Origin: Halalkalibacter oceani
GTDB taxonomy: Bacteria; Bacillota; Bacilli; Bacillales; Bacillaceae_D
Direction: 5' to 3'
Assembly (NCBI RefSeq): GCF_040544555.1
Contig: NZ_JBEPKD010000001.1
Span: 620,001-684,000 of the forward strand
Length of the DNA stretch: 64,000 nt
Shown here: piece after piece, positions 8,056 through 15,737 of the stretch
How the letters are laid out: each line of letters begins with the position of its first letter
Position numbering within the stretch: the stretch's first letter is position 1
The notes under the pieces: model-generated
The model's input: only the letters and a program-made list of their open reading frames with translations
Databases searched by the model: none
Told to the model about the DNA's origin: nothing
Translations under genes and position numbers: made by a program

Positions 8056-9252
8056 TCATTCCTCTGAGACGTTTACAGCTTGCCCTGCCATTCCTAATTG
8101 CTTGAACACTTCTTCATTATGTTCACCAAGCTTTGGTCCAAGCCATTTTACTTCGCCTGGAGTTTTGCTTAACTTCGGTACGATTCCAGGAACCTTTAGA
8201 GAGCCTATGTCCGGGTCTGGATGGTCAATATCTAAAATCATGTCTCTGGCTTTATACTGAGGATCGCTCATTATATCTTCAATACTGTACGGGGTTCCAG
8301 CTGGTATTCCATTATCAGCTAACATCTCCAAGCATTCGCCCACATTATGTTGCAATGTCCATTTCTCAATCATCTTGTCAATCATCTCAGCGTGGAGAAC
8401 CCGTTGGTCATTTGTTAAAAATCGTTGATCTCCCAAAAGCTCTTCCTGACCTATAACTTTCAAAAGGCGCTGAAAAATATTATCACCATTCGCAGCGATG
8501 ATGATAAAAGTATCATCTTTTGTCTTGTATATATTAGAAGGAACAATACCCGGTAAAGTTGATCCGGTTCGTTCTCTTTTCACACCGGCAACATCATATT
8601 CTGGCACCATGCTTTCCATTAGGCTAAAAACCGCTTCATACAGGGCAACATCAATTTCTTGACCTCCCCCACCCCTTGCATCCCGATGATAAAGAGCCAT
8701 TAAAATTCCAATGACTGCATAAAGTGAGGAAACAGAATCGCCGATGCTAATCCCTACCCTGGTAGGGGGTAAATCAGGGTAACCAGTAAGATACCGAAGT
8801 CCGCCCATAGCTTCGCCAATCGCTCCATATCCAGCCCGATCCCGATAAGGACCACTTTGTCCATAGCCTGATATTCGACTAATAATTAAATGTGGGTTAA
8901 TCTCTTCTAATACATCTCTTCCCAACCCCCATTTGTCCAACGTACCTGGGCGAAAATTTTCAACTAGCACATCACATTCTTTTAAAAGCTGTTTGACTAC
9001 GTCTAATCCTTCTTCTGTCCTTAGATCAAGAGTGATACATTTTTTATTGCGCGATTGAACATACCACCATAATGACGTTCCATTGTGAAGAACTCTCCAA
9101 CTCCTGAGCTGGTCTCCTCCTTGAGGAGGCTCAATTTTAATAATTTCTGCCCCGAAATCTCCTAAAATTCTCGTACAAAAGGGCCCAGCAATGAGGGATC
9201 CCATTTCTAAAACTTTAACCCCTGAAAGTGGTCTTTTTTCTTGTCCTTTCAT
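8056..9252 (-). CDS. CaiB/BaiF family (class III) CoA-transferase
   Basis: Moves CoA from a donor such as succinyl-CoA to a free acid. The 398-residue sequence has the family start LSGVKVLEMGSLIAGPF, the RNKKCITLDL strand, and the catalytic aspartate Asp172 in GISIGDS, which forms the aspartyl-CoA thioester. AGGAGG precedes the ATG. It starts 11 nt after the HMG-CoA-lyase-type gene ends, indicating one transcript and consecutive reactions: activation of an acid followed by cleavage. Human and bacterial relatives use dicarboxylates including 3-hydroxy-3-methylglutarate and glutarate; the substrate here is inferred. Confidence 0.92.
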   Translation of the reverse strand: MKGQEKRPLSGVKVLEMGSLIAGPFCTRILGDFGAEIIKIEPPQGGDQLRSWRVLHNGTSLWWYVQSRNKKCITLDLRTEEGLDVVKQLLKECDVLVENFRPGTLDKWGLGRDVLEEINPHLIISRISGYGQSGPYRDRAGYGAIGEAMGGLRYLTGYPDLPPTRVGISIGDSVSSLYAVIGILMALYHRDARGGGGQEIDVALYEAVFSLMESMVPEYDVAGVKRERTGSTLPGIVPSNIYKTKDDTFIIIAANGDNIFQRLLKVIGQEELLGDQRFLTNDQRVLHAEMIDKMIEKWTLQHNVGECLEMLADNGIPAGTPYSIEDIMSDPQYKARDMILDIDHPDPDIGSLKVPGIVPKLSKTPGEVKWLGPKLGEHNEEVFKQLGMAGQAVNVSEE

Positions 9253-9263
9253 GTAACAGCCTC

Positions 9264-10178
9264 CTAAGTTGAAATGTAACGACTGCCGCTTCTGTCAACT
9301 CTCCATACTTTACTGTCCAAATCTTTTCCGATAAAACGATGCACGTTTTGCGACGTTTCCAGCAATTTATCGATATTAATTCCAGTTTCGACTTTCATTT
9401 CCCTCAATAAATCAACAAGATCTTCTGTTGAAATATTTCCCGTCGCTCCCGGCGCATACGGACATCCACCTAAACCTCCAATGCTGCTGTCAAACGCCTG
9501 AATGCCTGCTTCGAGGCCAGCTACAACATTCGCCAACCCCCTCCCATACGTGTCATGGAAGTGTAATTCAAATTCAACATCAGAAAATTCAGTCTTTAGT
9601 TTCGTCATCCATTCAAATACTTGAAGTGGATTGGCAACGCCGATCGTATCGCATAACCCTACTCTTTTAAACCCGCTTTCTACAAGTTGGTCTACAATTT
9701 TCAGAGTCCTTTCAAGCCCAGGGTTTCCTTCAAATGGACATCCAAACACGGTCGAAACTGACGCCCTGTATTGCAAGTCATCATTTTGGGCTTTTTTTAC
9801 AAGGGATGCTATCTCTTTTAGCGATTCTTCTGTGCTCCGATTTAAGTTTTTTTGACTGTGCGTATCTGTTGCGGATAGAACAAATGTCATTCCATCGACA
9901 CCACTTTGCTTAGCTCGCTCATATCCTTTTTCATTAGGTACGAGCGCAAAAAAGGTAATTGGGAGATCTATAATCTCCTGGATAACTTGTTCAGCGTCAG
10001 CTAAATTCGGAATCCATTTAGGGTGCACAAACGATGTTGCTTCAATCTCCTGAAACCCGCATTCAACCAATTGCCTAATGAGAGCAATCTTGCGCTCAGT
10101 CTCTAGAAATTTTTCTTCGTTTTGCAGTCCATCCCGCGGACCAATTTCAATAATTTTCACTTTTTTAACTAGATTCAT
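9264..10178 (-). CDS. Hydroxymethylglutaryl-CoA lyase-type enzyme
   Basis: Predicted to cleave a 3-hydroxy-acyl-CoA, classically HMG-CoA to acetyl-CoA plus acetoacetate. The TIM-barrel shows EIGPRDGLQNE at the start (metal Asp and catalytic Arg), SVSTVFGCPFEG, ELHFHDTYG (metal-binding His pair), and the lyase signature GLGGCPYAPGATGN with its catalytic cysteine. That last motif argues against isopropylmalate or citramalate synthase. Length is 304 residues. The start was set at the ATG with AAGGAGG 7 nt upstream; a longer frame exists but has no site. First structural gene of the cluster. A citramalyl-CoA-type substrate is a possible alternative. Confidence 0.92.
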   Translation of the reverse strand: MNLVKKVKIIEIGPRDGLQNEEKFLETERKIALIRQLVECGFQEIEATSFVHPKWIPNLADAEQVIQEIIDLPITFFALVPNEKGYERAKQSGVDGMTFVLSATDTHSQKNLNRSTEESLKEIASLVKKAQNDDLQYRASVSTVFGCPFEGNPGLERTLKIVDQLVESGFKRVGLCDTIGVANPLQVFEWMTKLKTEFSDVEFELHFHDTYGRGLANVVAGLEAGIQAFDSSIGGLGGCPYAPGATGNISTEDLVDLLREMKVETGINIDKLLETSQNVHRFIGKDLDSKVWRVDRSGSRYIST

Positions 10179-10286
10179 CTCATTCCTCCTTACTTGTCGT
10201 TCCATCTGCGACCTTTCTTACTCCACCATCACCTCCTTAAGTGATAAACAAGCATCATACCGACAGCAATGTTTAGATCAAAGACG

Positions 10287-10298
10287 GAATACGTATTC
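10287..10298. promoter_or_regulatory. Perfect palindromic operator GAATACGTATTC before the catabolic operon
   Basis: A 12-bp perfect palindrome lies about 110 nt upstream of the HMG-CoA-lyase-type gene. Two related half-matches (GAATGCGTATTC, GAATACGATTTC) overlap the regulator's own promoter. The shared sequence makes it the likely binding site of the adjacent LacI-type protein. A weak promoter candidate (TTGATC, 16 nt, TATGAT) follows it on the minus strand, so its exact mechanism is open. Confidence 0.6.
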
Positions 10299-10331
10299 TT
10301 TCCGGGGTGAAAAAGAAACAATTTATCATGA

Positions 10332-10370
10332 AAGGCACGTAAACCGAAAAAATCTATTTACGTACCTTTT
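10332..10370 (-). terminator. Hairpin after the LacI-type regulator gene
   Basis: A 13-bp stem (AAAGGTACGTAAA with TTTACGTGCCTTT, one wobble) begins 4 nt after the regulator stop. It separates the regulator from the downstream catabolic operon. Only a short T run follows, so termination may be partial. Confidence 0.6.
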
Positions 10371-10374
10371 GATT

Positions 10375-11406
10375 TCATTGGGAAAATTGCTCGTAATTGA
10401 TTCCTGTTGTCTTTCTGACAATAAGACCAGGTTCCAAAACAATATGATAGGGCTGCTTTTTCTCTTCTTCGTCATTTTCAACAAGCAATAGCAGTTTCTC
10501 TAACGCGACACTTGCCATTTCCTTTTTTCTTTGGGCAATTGTCGTTAAATTAACGAATGGATTGGAGGAAATATCAAAATTACCGAAGCCAATTATAGAG
10601 ACGTCACCGGGTACACTTAATCCGCTTCTTGCAACTACTTTCATCAACTCAATCGCAATCGCATCGGAAGCAGCAAAAAAGCCGGTCGGCCGATCCTCCT
10701 TAGTCAATAAACGTTGGACAAATTGTAAATGCTCCCCATTAAATAGTTCACCATCATATACAATACTTTCATCATAAGCGATATGATGTGAATTCAACGC
10801 TGCTTTAAATCCCTGATGTCTGTAATAGAACGTCGAATATCTTTCCGAAGGACCTGTAATGAAAGAAATCCGTCGGTGCCCTAACGTAATCAGATGGTCT
10901 ACAGCCATTTTCGCGCCCATTACATCATCCAGGTTCACATAATTAATTTCTTTAGATTTGGGCCTTTGATTGTACAAAACAATCGGGAATCCGGTTTTAT
11001 ACAAATCAGTCGCAACTGAATCGTCACGATCAATTGTCGCAATCAAAATCCCGTCAACACGCCTGGCCAAAAGATTTTTCACGGACACTTTTAAATTGTC
11101 GGTATTAAAATCCGTATCACTCAAGCTGACATCATACCCTCTCTCTCTAGCTTGACTAATAATCACTTTTGCCGTCTCAGAATAAAAAGGGTTCGCTATA
11201 TCACCGACAATTAATCCGATTGTCTTTGTTTTATTCGTGACTAAACTTCTTGCAATGAGGTCTGGCGTAAAATTCAGCTCTTCAATCGCCGCCATTACTT
11301 TCTGACGAGTCGAGGCTTTAATTTGAGGATAATTATTCATAACTTTTGAGACAGTTGATTGGGATACCCCAGCTCTTTTAGCAATTTCATTAACTGTGAT
11401 TTTCAT
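10375..11406 (-). CDS. LacI-family transcriptional regulator of the TRAP/CoA cluster
   Basis: DNA-binding repressor with an effector-sensing domain. Residues 1-55 form the LacI helix-turn-helix and hinge (TVNEIAKRAGVSQSTVSKVMNN); residues 60-340 form a periplasmic-binding-protein-like core beginning KTIGLIVGDIANPFYSE. Length is 343 residues. The start was chosen at MKITVNE, which has AAAGGA at 10 nt, rather than six residues upstream. It is the promoter-proximal gene of the catabolic cluster. Palindromic sites cover its own transcription start, implying autorepression, and one lies before the enzyme operon. The inducer is presumably the transported compound or a CoA derivative (inference). 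Confidence 0.92.
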   Translation of the reverse strand: MKITVNEIAKRAGVSQSTVSKVMNNYPQIKASTRQKVMAAIEELNFTPDLIARSLVTNKTKTIGLIVGDIANPFYSETAKVIISQARERGYDVSLSDTDFNTDNLKVSVKNLLARRVDGILIATIDRDDSVATDLYKTGFPIVLYNQRPKSKEINYVNLDDVMGAKMAVDHLITLGHRRISFITGPSERYSTFYYRHQGFKAALNSHHIAYDESIVYDGELFNGEHLQFVQRLLTKEDRPTGFFAASDAIAIELMKVVARSGLSVPGDVSIIGFGNFDISSNPFVNLTTIAQRKKEMASVALEKLLLLVENDEEEKKQPYHIVLEPGLIVRKTTGINYEQFSQ

Positions 11407-11433
11407 TTGAAGTTTTCCTTTCACCGCTAAACC

Positions 11434-11459
11434 GAATGCGTATTCCTGAATACGATTTC
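11434..11459. promoter_or_regulatory. Two tandem operators at the LacI-type gene's start site
   Basis: GAATGCGTATTC and GAATACGATTTC are spaced by 2 nt and lie immediately downstream of the -10 hexamer, overlapping the expected transcription start. This is an ideal position for autorepression. Both resemble the perfect palindrome GAATACGTATTC before the enzyme operon. Confidence 0.6.
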
Positions 11460-11488
11460 AGTTTAGTAGCAAAAATTCCATTTGTCAA
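11460..11488 (-). promoter_or_regulatory. Sigma-A promoter of the LacI-type regulator
   Basis: A perfect TTGACA and a TAAACT hexamer are separated by 17 nt on the minus strand, about 50 nt upstream of the regulator's start codon. The tandem operators overlap its start site. Confidence 0.8.
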
Positions 11489-11528
11489 TAAAAAATTTAT
11501 ATTTTTCTGATAATTATTCATAGAAACA

Positions 11529-11553
11529 GCTCGCCGTAATTTTTACGGCAAGC
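11529..11553 (-). terminator. Hairpin after yycC
   Basis: GCTTGCCGTAA and TTACGGCGAGC form an 11-bp stem with a 3-nt loop, followed by TGTTTCTAT on the minus strand, 17 nt after the yycC stop codon. Confidence 0.7.
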
Positions 11554-11570
11554 AAGGTTGTATTTCCACT

Positions 11571-11717
11571 CTATTCATCCTTCTTCTCTTTCTTCTCCAG
11601 CTCAGCCAATTTGGCCAGCAAAATATGCTGGGGCATGTGCATGATTTGTTCGATTGGAACCTGTAGCGACTCCGCCAGCTTCTGGGCGGTTTCCGCTGAA
11701 ATTTGCAATGGTCTCAT
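11571..11717 (-). CDS. yycC: YycC-like small protein
   Basis: A 48-residue protein beginning MRPLQISAETAQKLAES and containing HMPQHILLAKLAELE with a lysine-rich tail. This is the pattern I recognise from Bacillus YycC, whose function is not established. The start codon overlaps the stop of the upstream SMI1/KNR4 gene as ATGA, so the two are translationally coupled. A hairpin follows. No catalytic motif is visible; it is probably helical. Confidence 0.8.
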   Translation of the reverse strand: MRPLQISAETAQKLAESLQVPIEQIMHMPQHILLAKLAELEKKEKKDE

Positions 11718-12220
11718 TCGGCTGTCCCTCCTTTCTTTTCCTCTTTTGATGGCGAGCGCCGAAACAGCTTGGCGGTGAACTCCTCAAAATTCGGGGCAAG
11801 CCGGTATTCCTTCCATTGAGCTGAGACGAGATCTCCCTCATTTGTAAGATAAATCACTTCCGGCTCTGTTTGTTGCCGGTAATCGAGCGCGAGCCAAGAA
11901 TCAAAATCTCCCGTTAGCAGGACGAGTCCTGCCGGCAGCCCGAATTGTTCGAGGAATAGCGGCGACATCCCGACTCCGCTCGCTGTGTCCATTTCGTACA
12001 AATATGGAATAATCGCTGCCTCCCCATCCTCAAACAATACATAGCGATAAGCCAGCTCGCCGCCATTTTGCTCAAGCATATAGCGGAGGTAGGCTTTTGG
12101 CAGGGATACTCCAAGAAGCTGTTCAACCTCGGTGATCCGCTGATCCGTCAATGGAACGCCCGGTTTATATTCAGATGGGACCTTCCAAAACGATCCCCCC
12201 TGATAAAAATCTAAGCTCAT
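11714..12220 (-). CDS. SMI1/KNR4 (SUKH-fold) family protein
   Basis: A 168-residue cytoplasmic protein with the SUKH pattern: ITEVEQLLGVSLPKAYLRYMLEQNGGE near the N-terminus and LLTGDFDSWLALDYR in the middle, the acidic GDFDSW loop being typical. Members act as immunity proteins to toxins or have unknown housekeeping roles. No toxin or polymorphic-toxin gene adjoins it, and its partner here is the conserved small gene yycC, which favours a non-toxin role (inference). Confidence 0.8.
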   Translation of the reverse strand: MSLDFYQGGSFWKVPSEYKPGVPLTDQRITEVEQLLGVSLPKAYLRYMLEQNGGELAYRYVLFEDGEAAIIPYLYEMDTASGVGMSPLFLEQFGLPAGLVLLTGDFDSWLALDYRQQTEPEVIYLTNEGDLVSAQWKEYRLAPNFEEFTAKLFRRSPSKEEKKGGTAE

Positions 12221-12275
12221 CTAAACGCTCCTTTCTTACTCTTCCTTTAGTATAGCGGAAAAGGCAAGAACTGCG

Positions 12276-13007
12276 CTATTCTTTCTCCCGATTTGTCTGC
12301 TCCTCTTGCCGGATCTCCTCAATGAGATGATTGATGCCAATCACCCGTTCCACATCGAGAATGAAGGCGATCCCTTTGCCGGATTGATTGAGTTCAACCC
12401 CCGTTTCAATTGCTTCAGCAACGCGCTTCGTTAGCTGATGGTGAATTAATGTCAGCACAATTTCCTTTTCTGGCTCAATTTGAATGTTGAACAGCTTTGC
12501 CTTCTCGTGAATGCCGGAGCCCCGTCCGGACAGCACCGTCGCTCCTTCGGCCCCGGCTGCCAGCGAGGCGTCAACCACTTTGCTGGCATCGCCGCGGTTT
12601 ACAATTGTCACTATCAGGTCAAATTTTTTTGCTGGATCTGACATTATTTGCTCCTCCTCGTCTCGTTTCTCAACCTTACTCCCCGGCGCAAGAGTGACAA
12701 TACCCAATACGTTTTCCAAATTGATGACCATGCCAATTCCTTTTCCGGACTGATTCAATTGGACTTTCTCCGTCACAGAGTTAGCAATTTTCTCCATCTC
12801 CTGGCCTGGAGCAATCGTTAAGACGACTTCTTTTTCATAACTTAGCGGAATCCCGAGAAAGCTTTTTTTCTCATGAATGCCACTTCCCTTCGCTAATAAA
12901 ACGGTCGCTCCTCGTGCGCCCGCCTCTTTAGCAGTACGTACAACGAGCTTCGCCTCACTTTTTTTGACGATTGTTAGTAATAATTTATGAGCCTGACTCG
13001 GCTTCAT
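12276..13007 (-). CDS. Tandem P-II-like regulatory protein
   Basis: A 243-residue protein made of two P-II-like ferredoxin-fold domains (about 1-115 and 122-240). The duplication is plain: GARGATVLLAKGSGIHEK and GAEGATVLSGRGSGIHEK, then LNQSGKGIGMVI and LNQSGKGIAFIL. P-II proteins bind nucleotides and small metabolites and control transporters or enzymes. The gene overlaps the DUF1538 gene upstream by 23 nt, so a regulatory partnership with that membrane pair is likely. I chose the ATG preceded by AGGGA; another ATG 24 nt upstream is possible. No T-loop uridylylation tyrosine is evident where classical P-II has one. The ligand is unknown. Confidence 0.85.
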   Translation of the reverse strand: MKPSQAHKLLLTIVKKSEAKLVVRTAKEAGARGATVLLAKGSGIHEKKSFLGIPLSYEKEVVLTIAPGQEMEKIANSVTEKVQLNQSGKGIGMVINLENVLGIVTLAPGSKVEKRDEEEQIMSDPAKKFDLIVTIVNRGDASKVVDASLAAGAEGATVLSGRGSGIHEKAKLFNIQIEPEKEIVLTLIHHQLTKRVAEAIETGVELNQSGKGIAFILDVERVIGINHLIEEIRQEEQTNREKE

Positions 13008-13731
13008 CTTTATCCCTGCCTTTCCGTTCATAAAGAATTCCTAAAAGCAGTACTGACAAAATCGGTGCTAACGCGACCATGGCGATCATGCCAAAACCGT
13101 CCATTAATGGATCTCTGCCTTCAATGACGGAAGCGACCCCGACGGCAATCGCCAAAATAAAGGTGACCGTCATCGGACCTGTCGCTACTCCGCCTGAATC
13201 AAAGGCTATGGCAATAAATGTTTTTGATACAAGCAGCATCAAGATCAGCACGAGGCCATAGCCTGGAATGAGATAATACCATAATGAAAAACCGAGAAGA
13301 ATGCGCAGCATCGCTAAAGCAATCGATACGCCGACACCGATGGACAGTGTATAAAGCATCACTTTCTCTGAAATGTAGCCTCCTGAAATCCGTTCGACCT
13401 GCTCATTCATAATGCGAACGGCGGGTTCGGCAAAGGTCGCAACAAAACCGAGGACAAAGCCGATCGGCACAAGCACCCAGTTAAAGGACAGCCCGCCAAG
13501 ATTCTCTCCTATCACCTCTCCCGCTGGAAAAAAGCCGACGTGAACGCCTTGCAGAAAGAGCGCCAATCCGAGAAAGGATAGCGTCATTCCGATCAAAATA
13601 TGGAGGATGCGCTTTTTTTCTAGCTTCAGAAAAAATACCTGAAACACAACAAAAAAGATTAACAGCGGCAATAACGCAAATGTCACCTCAAGCAGCACCT
13701 CATGAAACCCTTCGAAAATGGTGACGCTCAT
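12985..13731 (-). CDS. DUF1538 multi-pass membrane protein (second copy)
   Basis: A 248-residue membrane protein with about seven hydrophobic segments. It shares with its upstream neighbour the motifs GVHVGFFPAGEVIG, ATFAEPAVR and FDSGGVATGPMTV, the last being a polar, glycine-rich stretch inside the membrane region typical of DUF1538. The family has no established function; the intramembrane Asp-Ser-Gly-Gly motif suggests transport (inference). ATG overlaps the stop of the first copy as ATGA, and the P-II-like gene overlaps its 3' end. The C-terminal tail is charged. Confidence 0.88.
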   Translation of the reverse strand: MSVTIFEGFHEVLLEVTFALLPLLIFFVVFQVFFLKLEKKRILHILIGMTLSFLGLALFLQGVHVGFFPAGEVIGENLGGLSFNWVLVPIGFVLGFVATFAEPAVRIMNEQVERISGGYISEKVMLYTLSIGVGVSIALAMLRILLGFSLWYYLIPGYGLVLILMLLVSKTFIAIAFDSGGVATGPMTVTFILAIAVGVASVIEGRDPLMDGFGMIAMVALAPILSVLLLGILYERKGRDKDEAESGS

Positions 13732-14420
13732 CCATAAATCACCCCTAACACAAGAACAGCCAATATCGGTCCAATCGAGGCCAGCGCCACGAGTCCAAAG
13801 CTATCGCTCGAAGAACTTTTCCCACGTAATACCGAGGCAACACCTACCCCGAGTGCTAAAATAAACGGGACGGTCATCGGCCCTGTTGTCACCCCACCTG
13901 CATCGAAGGAAATAGGAACAAAATCGCCGGCTGTAAATGTGGCAAGGATAAAAACAGCAGCATATCCTCCAAAGAGAAGCCACTTTAAATCAATGTCGAA
14001 AATGATCCGCAGCATCGCCAGCCCAACTAAAATCGCCACGCCAAGCGCTACGGCATAGATCAGTACCATTTGCGAAATATCCCCGCCGGATACATCCTCA
14101 ATCTGACTGGAGAGCACCCGGACATCAGGCTCAGCTACCGTAACGACGAAGCCGAGAATAAAGCCGACCAGGACAATCAGCCATACTTTATTTGTTTTCG
14201 GCAACGTCGAACCAATCATTTCCCCGATCGGCAGCAGACCGATATGTACCCCGATTAGAAACAAAAATAATCCGGAGCTGACGAGGACCACTCCGATCAG
14301 AAACTGAAGAAAGACGTCCGACGGCAGGCCTATTAACGTAAACTGCAACAGAATGATAACCGCTGTTATCGGCAATATTGCAAATACAACTTCTTTTAGG
14401 GTATCCTTTATATCCTCCAT
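13728..14420 (-). CDS. DUF1538 multi-pass membrane protein (first copy)
   Basis: A 230-residue membrane protein paralogous to the next gene. Shared motifs are GVHIGLLPIGEMIG, VTVAEPDVRVLSSQIEDVSGGDIS and FDAGGVTTGPMTV. In some bacteria two such units are joined in one polypeptide, so the two gene products here probably form a heterodimeric, internally pseudo-symmetric membrane complex (inference). It is first in a three-gene coupled operon with the second copy and the tandem P-II-like gene. The 219-nt region upstream, divergent from cotS, shows no promoter I would defend. Confidence 0.88.
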   Translation of the reverse strand: MEDIKDTLKEVVFAILPITAVIILLQFTLIGLPSDVFLQFLIGVVLVSSGLFLFLIGVHIGLLPIGEMIGSTLPKTNKVWLIVLVGFILGFVVTVAEPDVRVLSSQIEDVSGGDISQMVLIYAVALGVAILVGLAMLRIIFDIDLKWLLFGGYAAVFILATFTAGDFVPISFDAGGVTTGPMTVPFILALGVGVASVLRGKSSSSDSFGLVALASIGPILAVLVLGVIYG

Positions 14421-14639
14421 CGTTTTCTCCTCTCAAATCCATCATCCAAACCTTTCTTCCTAATTAATACCTTCAAATCGAATACCCGAAACTTATTTCA
14501 TGCATGGCAAGACAAATCAGTCTGTTAATTCACAAATTTTCAGAAACCATGGTATTGTTGGGCAGATAACTATACCTATTTTTAGATGAGGAATAGGTTA
14601 ATGTTAAAGGTTGAATTTTGAAGCTTAGGGGGAAAACCA

Positions 14640-15737
14640 ATGCCAGAAGAACAAATTATTCCTTGGGATGTTGATGAAACGTTAGGAGAACTTTACGTTC
14701 CATCTTATATCGAAGAGCTTGCACAGGAAGTGATAGGACATTACGACATGTCTGTTAGCAATATGGAAGTGATTACAACAAAAGCAGACAAAGGTGGTCT
14801 CATTTGGAAAATAGATACAAATCATGGTCCGCGAAGTTTAAAGATTCTCCACCGCAGACCACGTCGTAGTTTATTTAGTCTTGGAGCGCAGGATTATTTA
14901 GTTCATGAAAAAAACGCACGAGTACCTGCTATTATTCAGACAACTACAGGGGAGAATCATGTTAATAAGGGAGGAAAACTTTGGTTCGTAGCGGAATGGA
15001 TCGAACCTCTTACACCTGTGTCAAAGGATTTAGAAGGGGCAAAAGCACTCTGTCATGCGCTAGGTGAATTTCATCACCTTTCAAAAGGATACCTCCCACC
15101 AAAAGGAGCCGAAAAGCCGTCACGCCTTCATCGCTGGCCGAGATCCTATGAAAAAGTTATCAAGAAAATGGGATGGTTTAAAAACATTGCCACAGCGTAC
15201 GACGAAATGCCTGCGAGCAAGACGATTCTTTCAATGATTGATAAATTCGAAGAGCAGTCACAACAAGCTCTACAGCAGTTAAACAACTCAGCTTACTCGA
15301 CTTTAATCGAAAGAAACGATCACGAATGGGGACTTGTTCATCAGGATTATGGCTGGTCTAACGGACAAATGGGCCCAGATGGAATGTGGATCATTGATCT
15401 TGATGGAGTTGCCTATGATCTACCGATCCGTGACTTACGAAAATTAATTACCGGTACCGTAGACGATATGGGCGTATGGGATCTAACATGGATTACAGGT
15501 ATGATAGAAGCCTACCATGAGGCAAATCCGATCGAATCGGAACTTTATGAAATTCTTTTAATTGATATGGCTCTTCCAAATGAATTCTATAAAAATGTCA
15601 AGGAAATGGTTTATGAGCCTACGTTATTCTTAGATCAAGAGCTTGAGGCGCTTTGCACTAGAATTTATGAAACAGAACAATCAAAATGGGCAGCACTTGA
15701 AGAATTACAGCATTTGAAAGGAGTCGATCTTACATGA
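14640..15737 (+). CDS. cotS: CotS-family spore coat protein
   Basis: A 365-residue kinase-fold (aminoglycoside-phosphotransferase-like) protein of the spore outer coat. Recognisable elements are the N-terminal beta-rich lobe with GGLIWKIDT, LVHQDYGWSNGQM in place of the catalytic loop (HQDYGWSN) and IIDLDGVAYDLPIRDLRKLI in the metal-binding position. CotS relatives attach to the coat and are probably involved in glycan decoration. AGGGGG stands 7 nt before the ATG. It overlaps the glycosyltransferase gene as ATGA, matching the cotS-cotSA arrangement in Bacillus subtilis. Mother-cell sigma-K expression is expected from the family; I saw no clear sigma-K promoter. Confidence 0.88.
   Translation: MPEEQIIPWDVDETLGELYVPSYIEELAQEVIGHYDMSVSNMEVITTKADKGGLIWKIDTNHGPRSLKILHRRPRRSLFSLGAQDYLVHEKNARVPAIIQTTTGENHVNKGGKLWFVAEWIEPLTPVSKDLEGAKALCHALGEFHHLSKGYLPPKGAEKPSRLHRWPRSYEKVIKKMGWFKNIATAYDEMPASKTILSMIDKFEEQSQQALQQLNNSAYSTLIERNDHEWGLVHQDYGWSNGQMGPDGMWIIDLDGVAYDLPIRDLRKLITGTVDDMGVWDLTWITGMIEAYHEANPIESELYEILLIDMALPNEFYKNVKEMVYEPTLFLDQELEALCTRIYETEQSKWAALEELQHLKGVDLT

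Noticed and set aside
9264..10178. 2-isopropylmalate or citramalate synthase
   Set aside because: GLGGCPYAPGATGN and the 304-residue length are lyase features; the synthase regulatory domain is absent.
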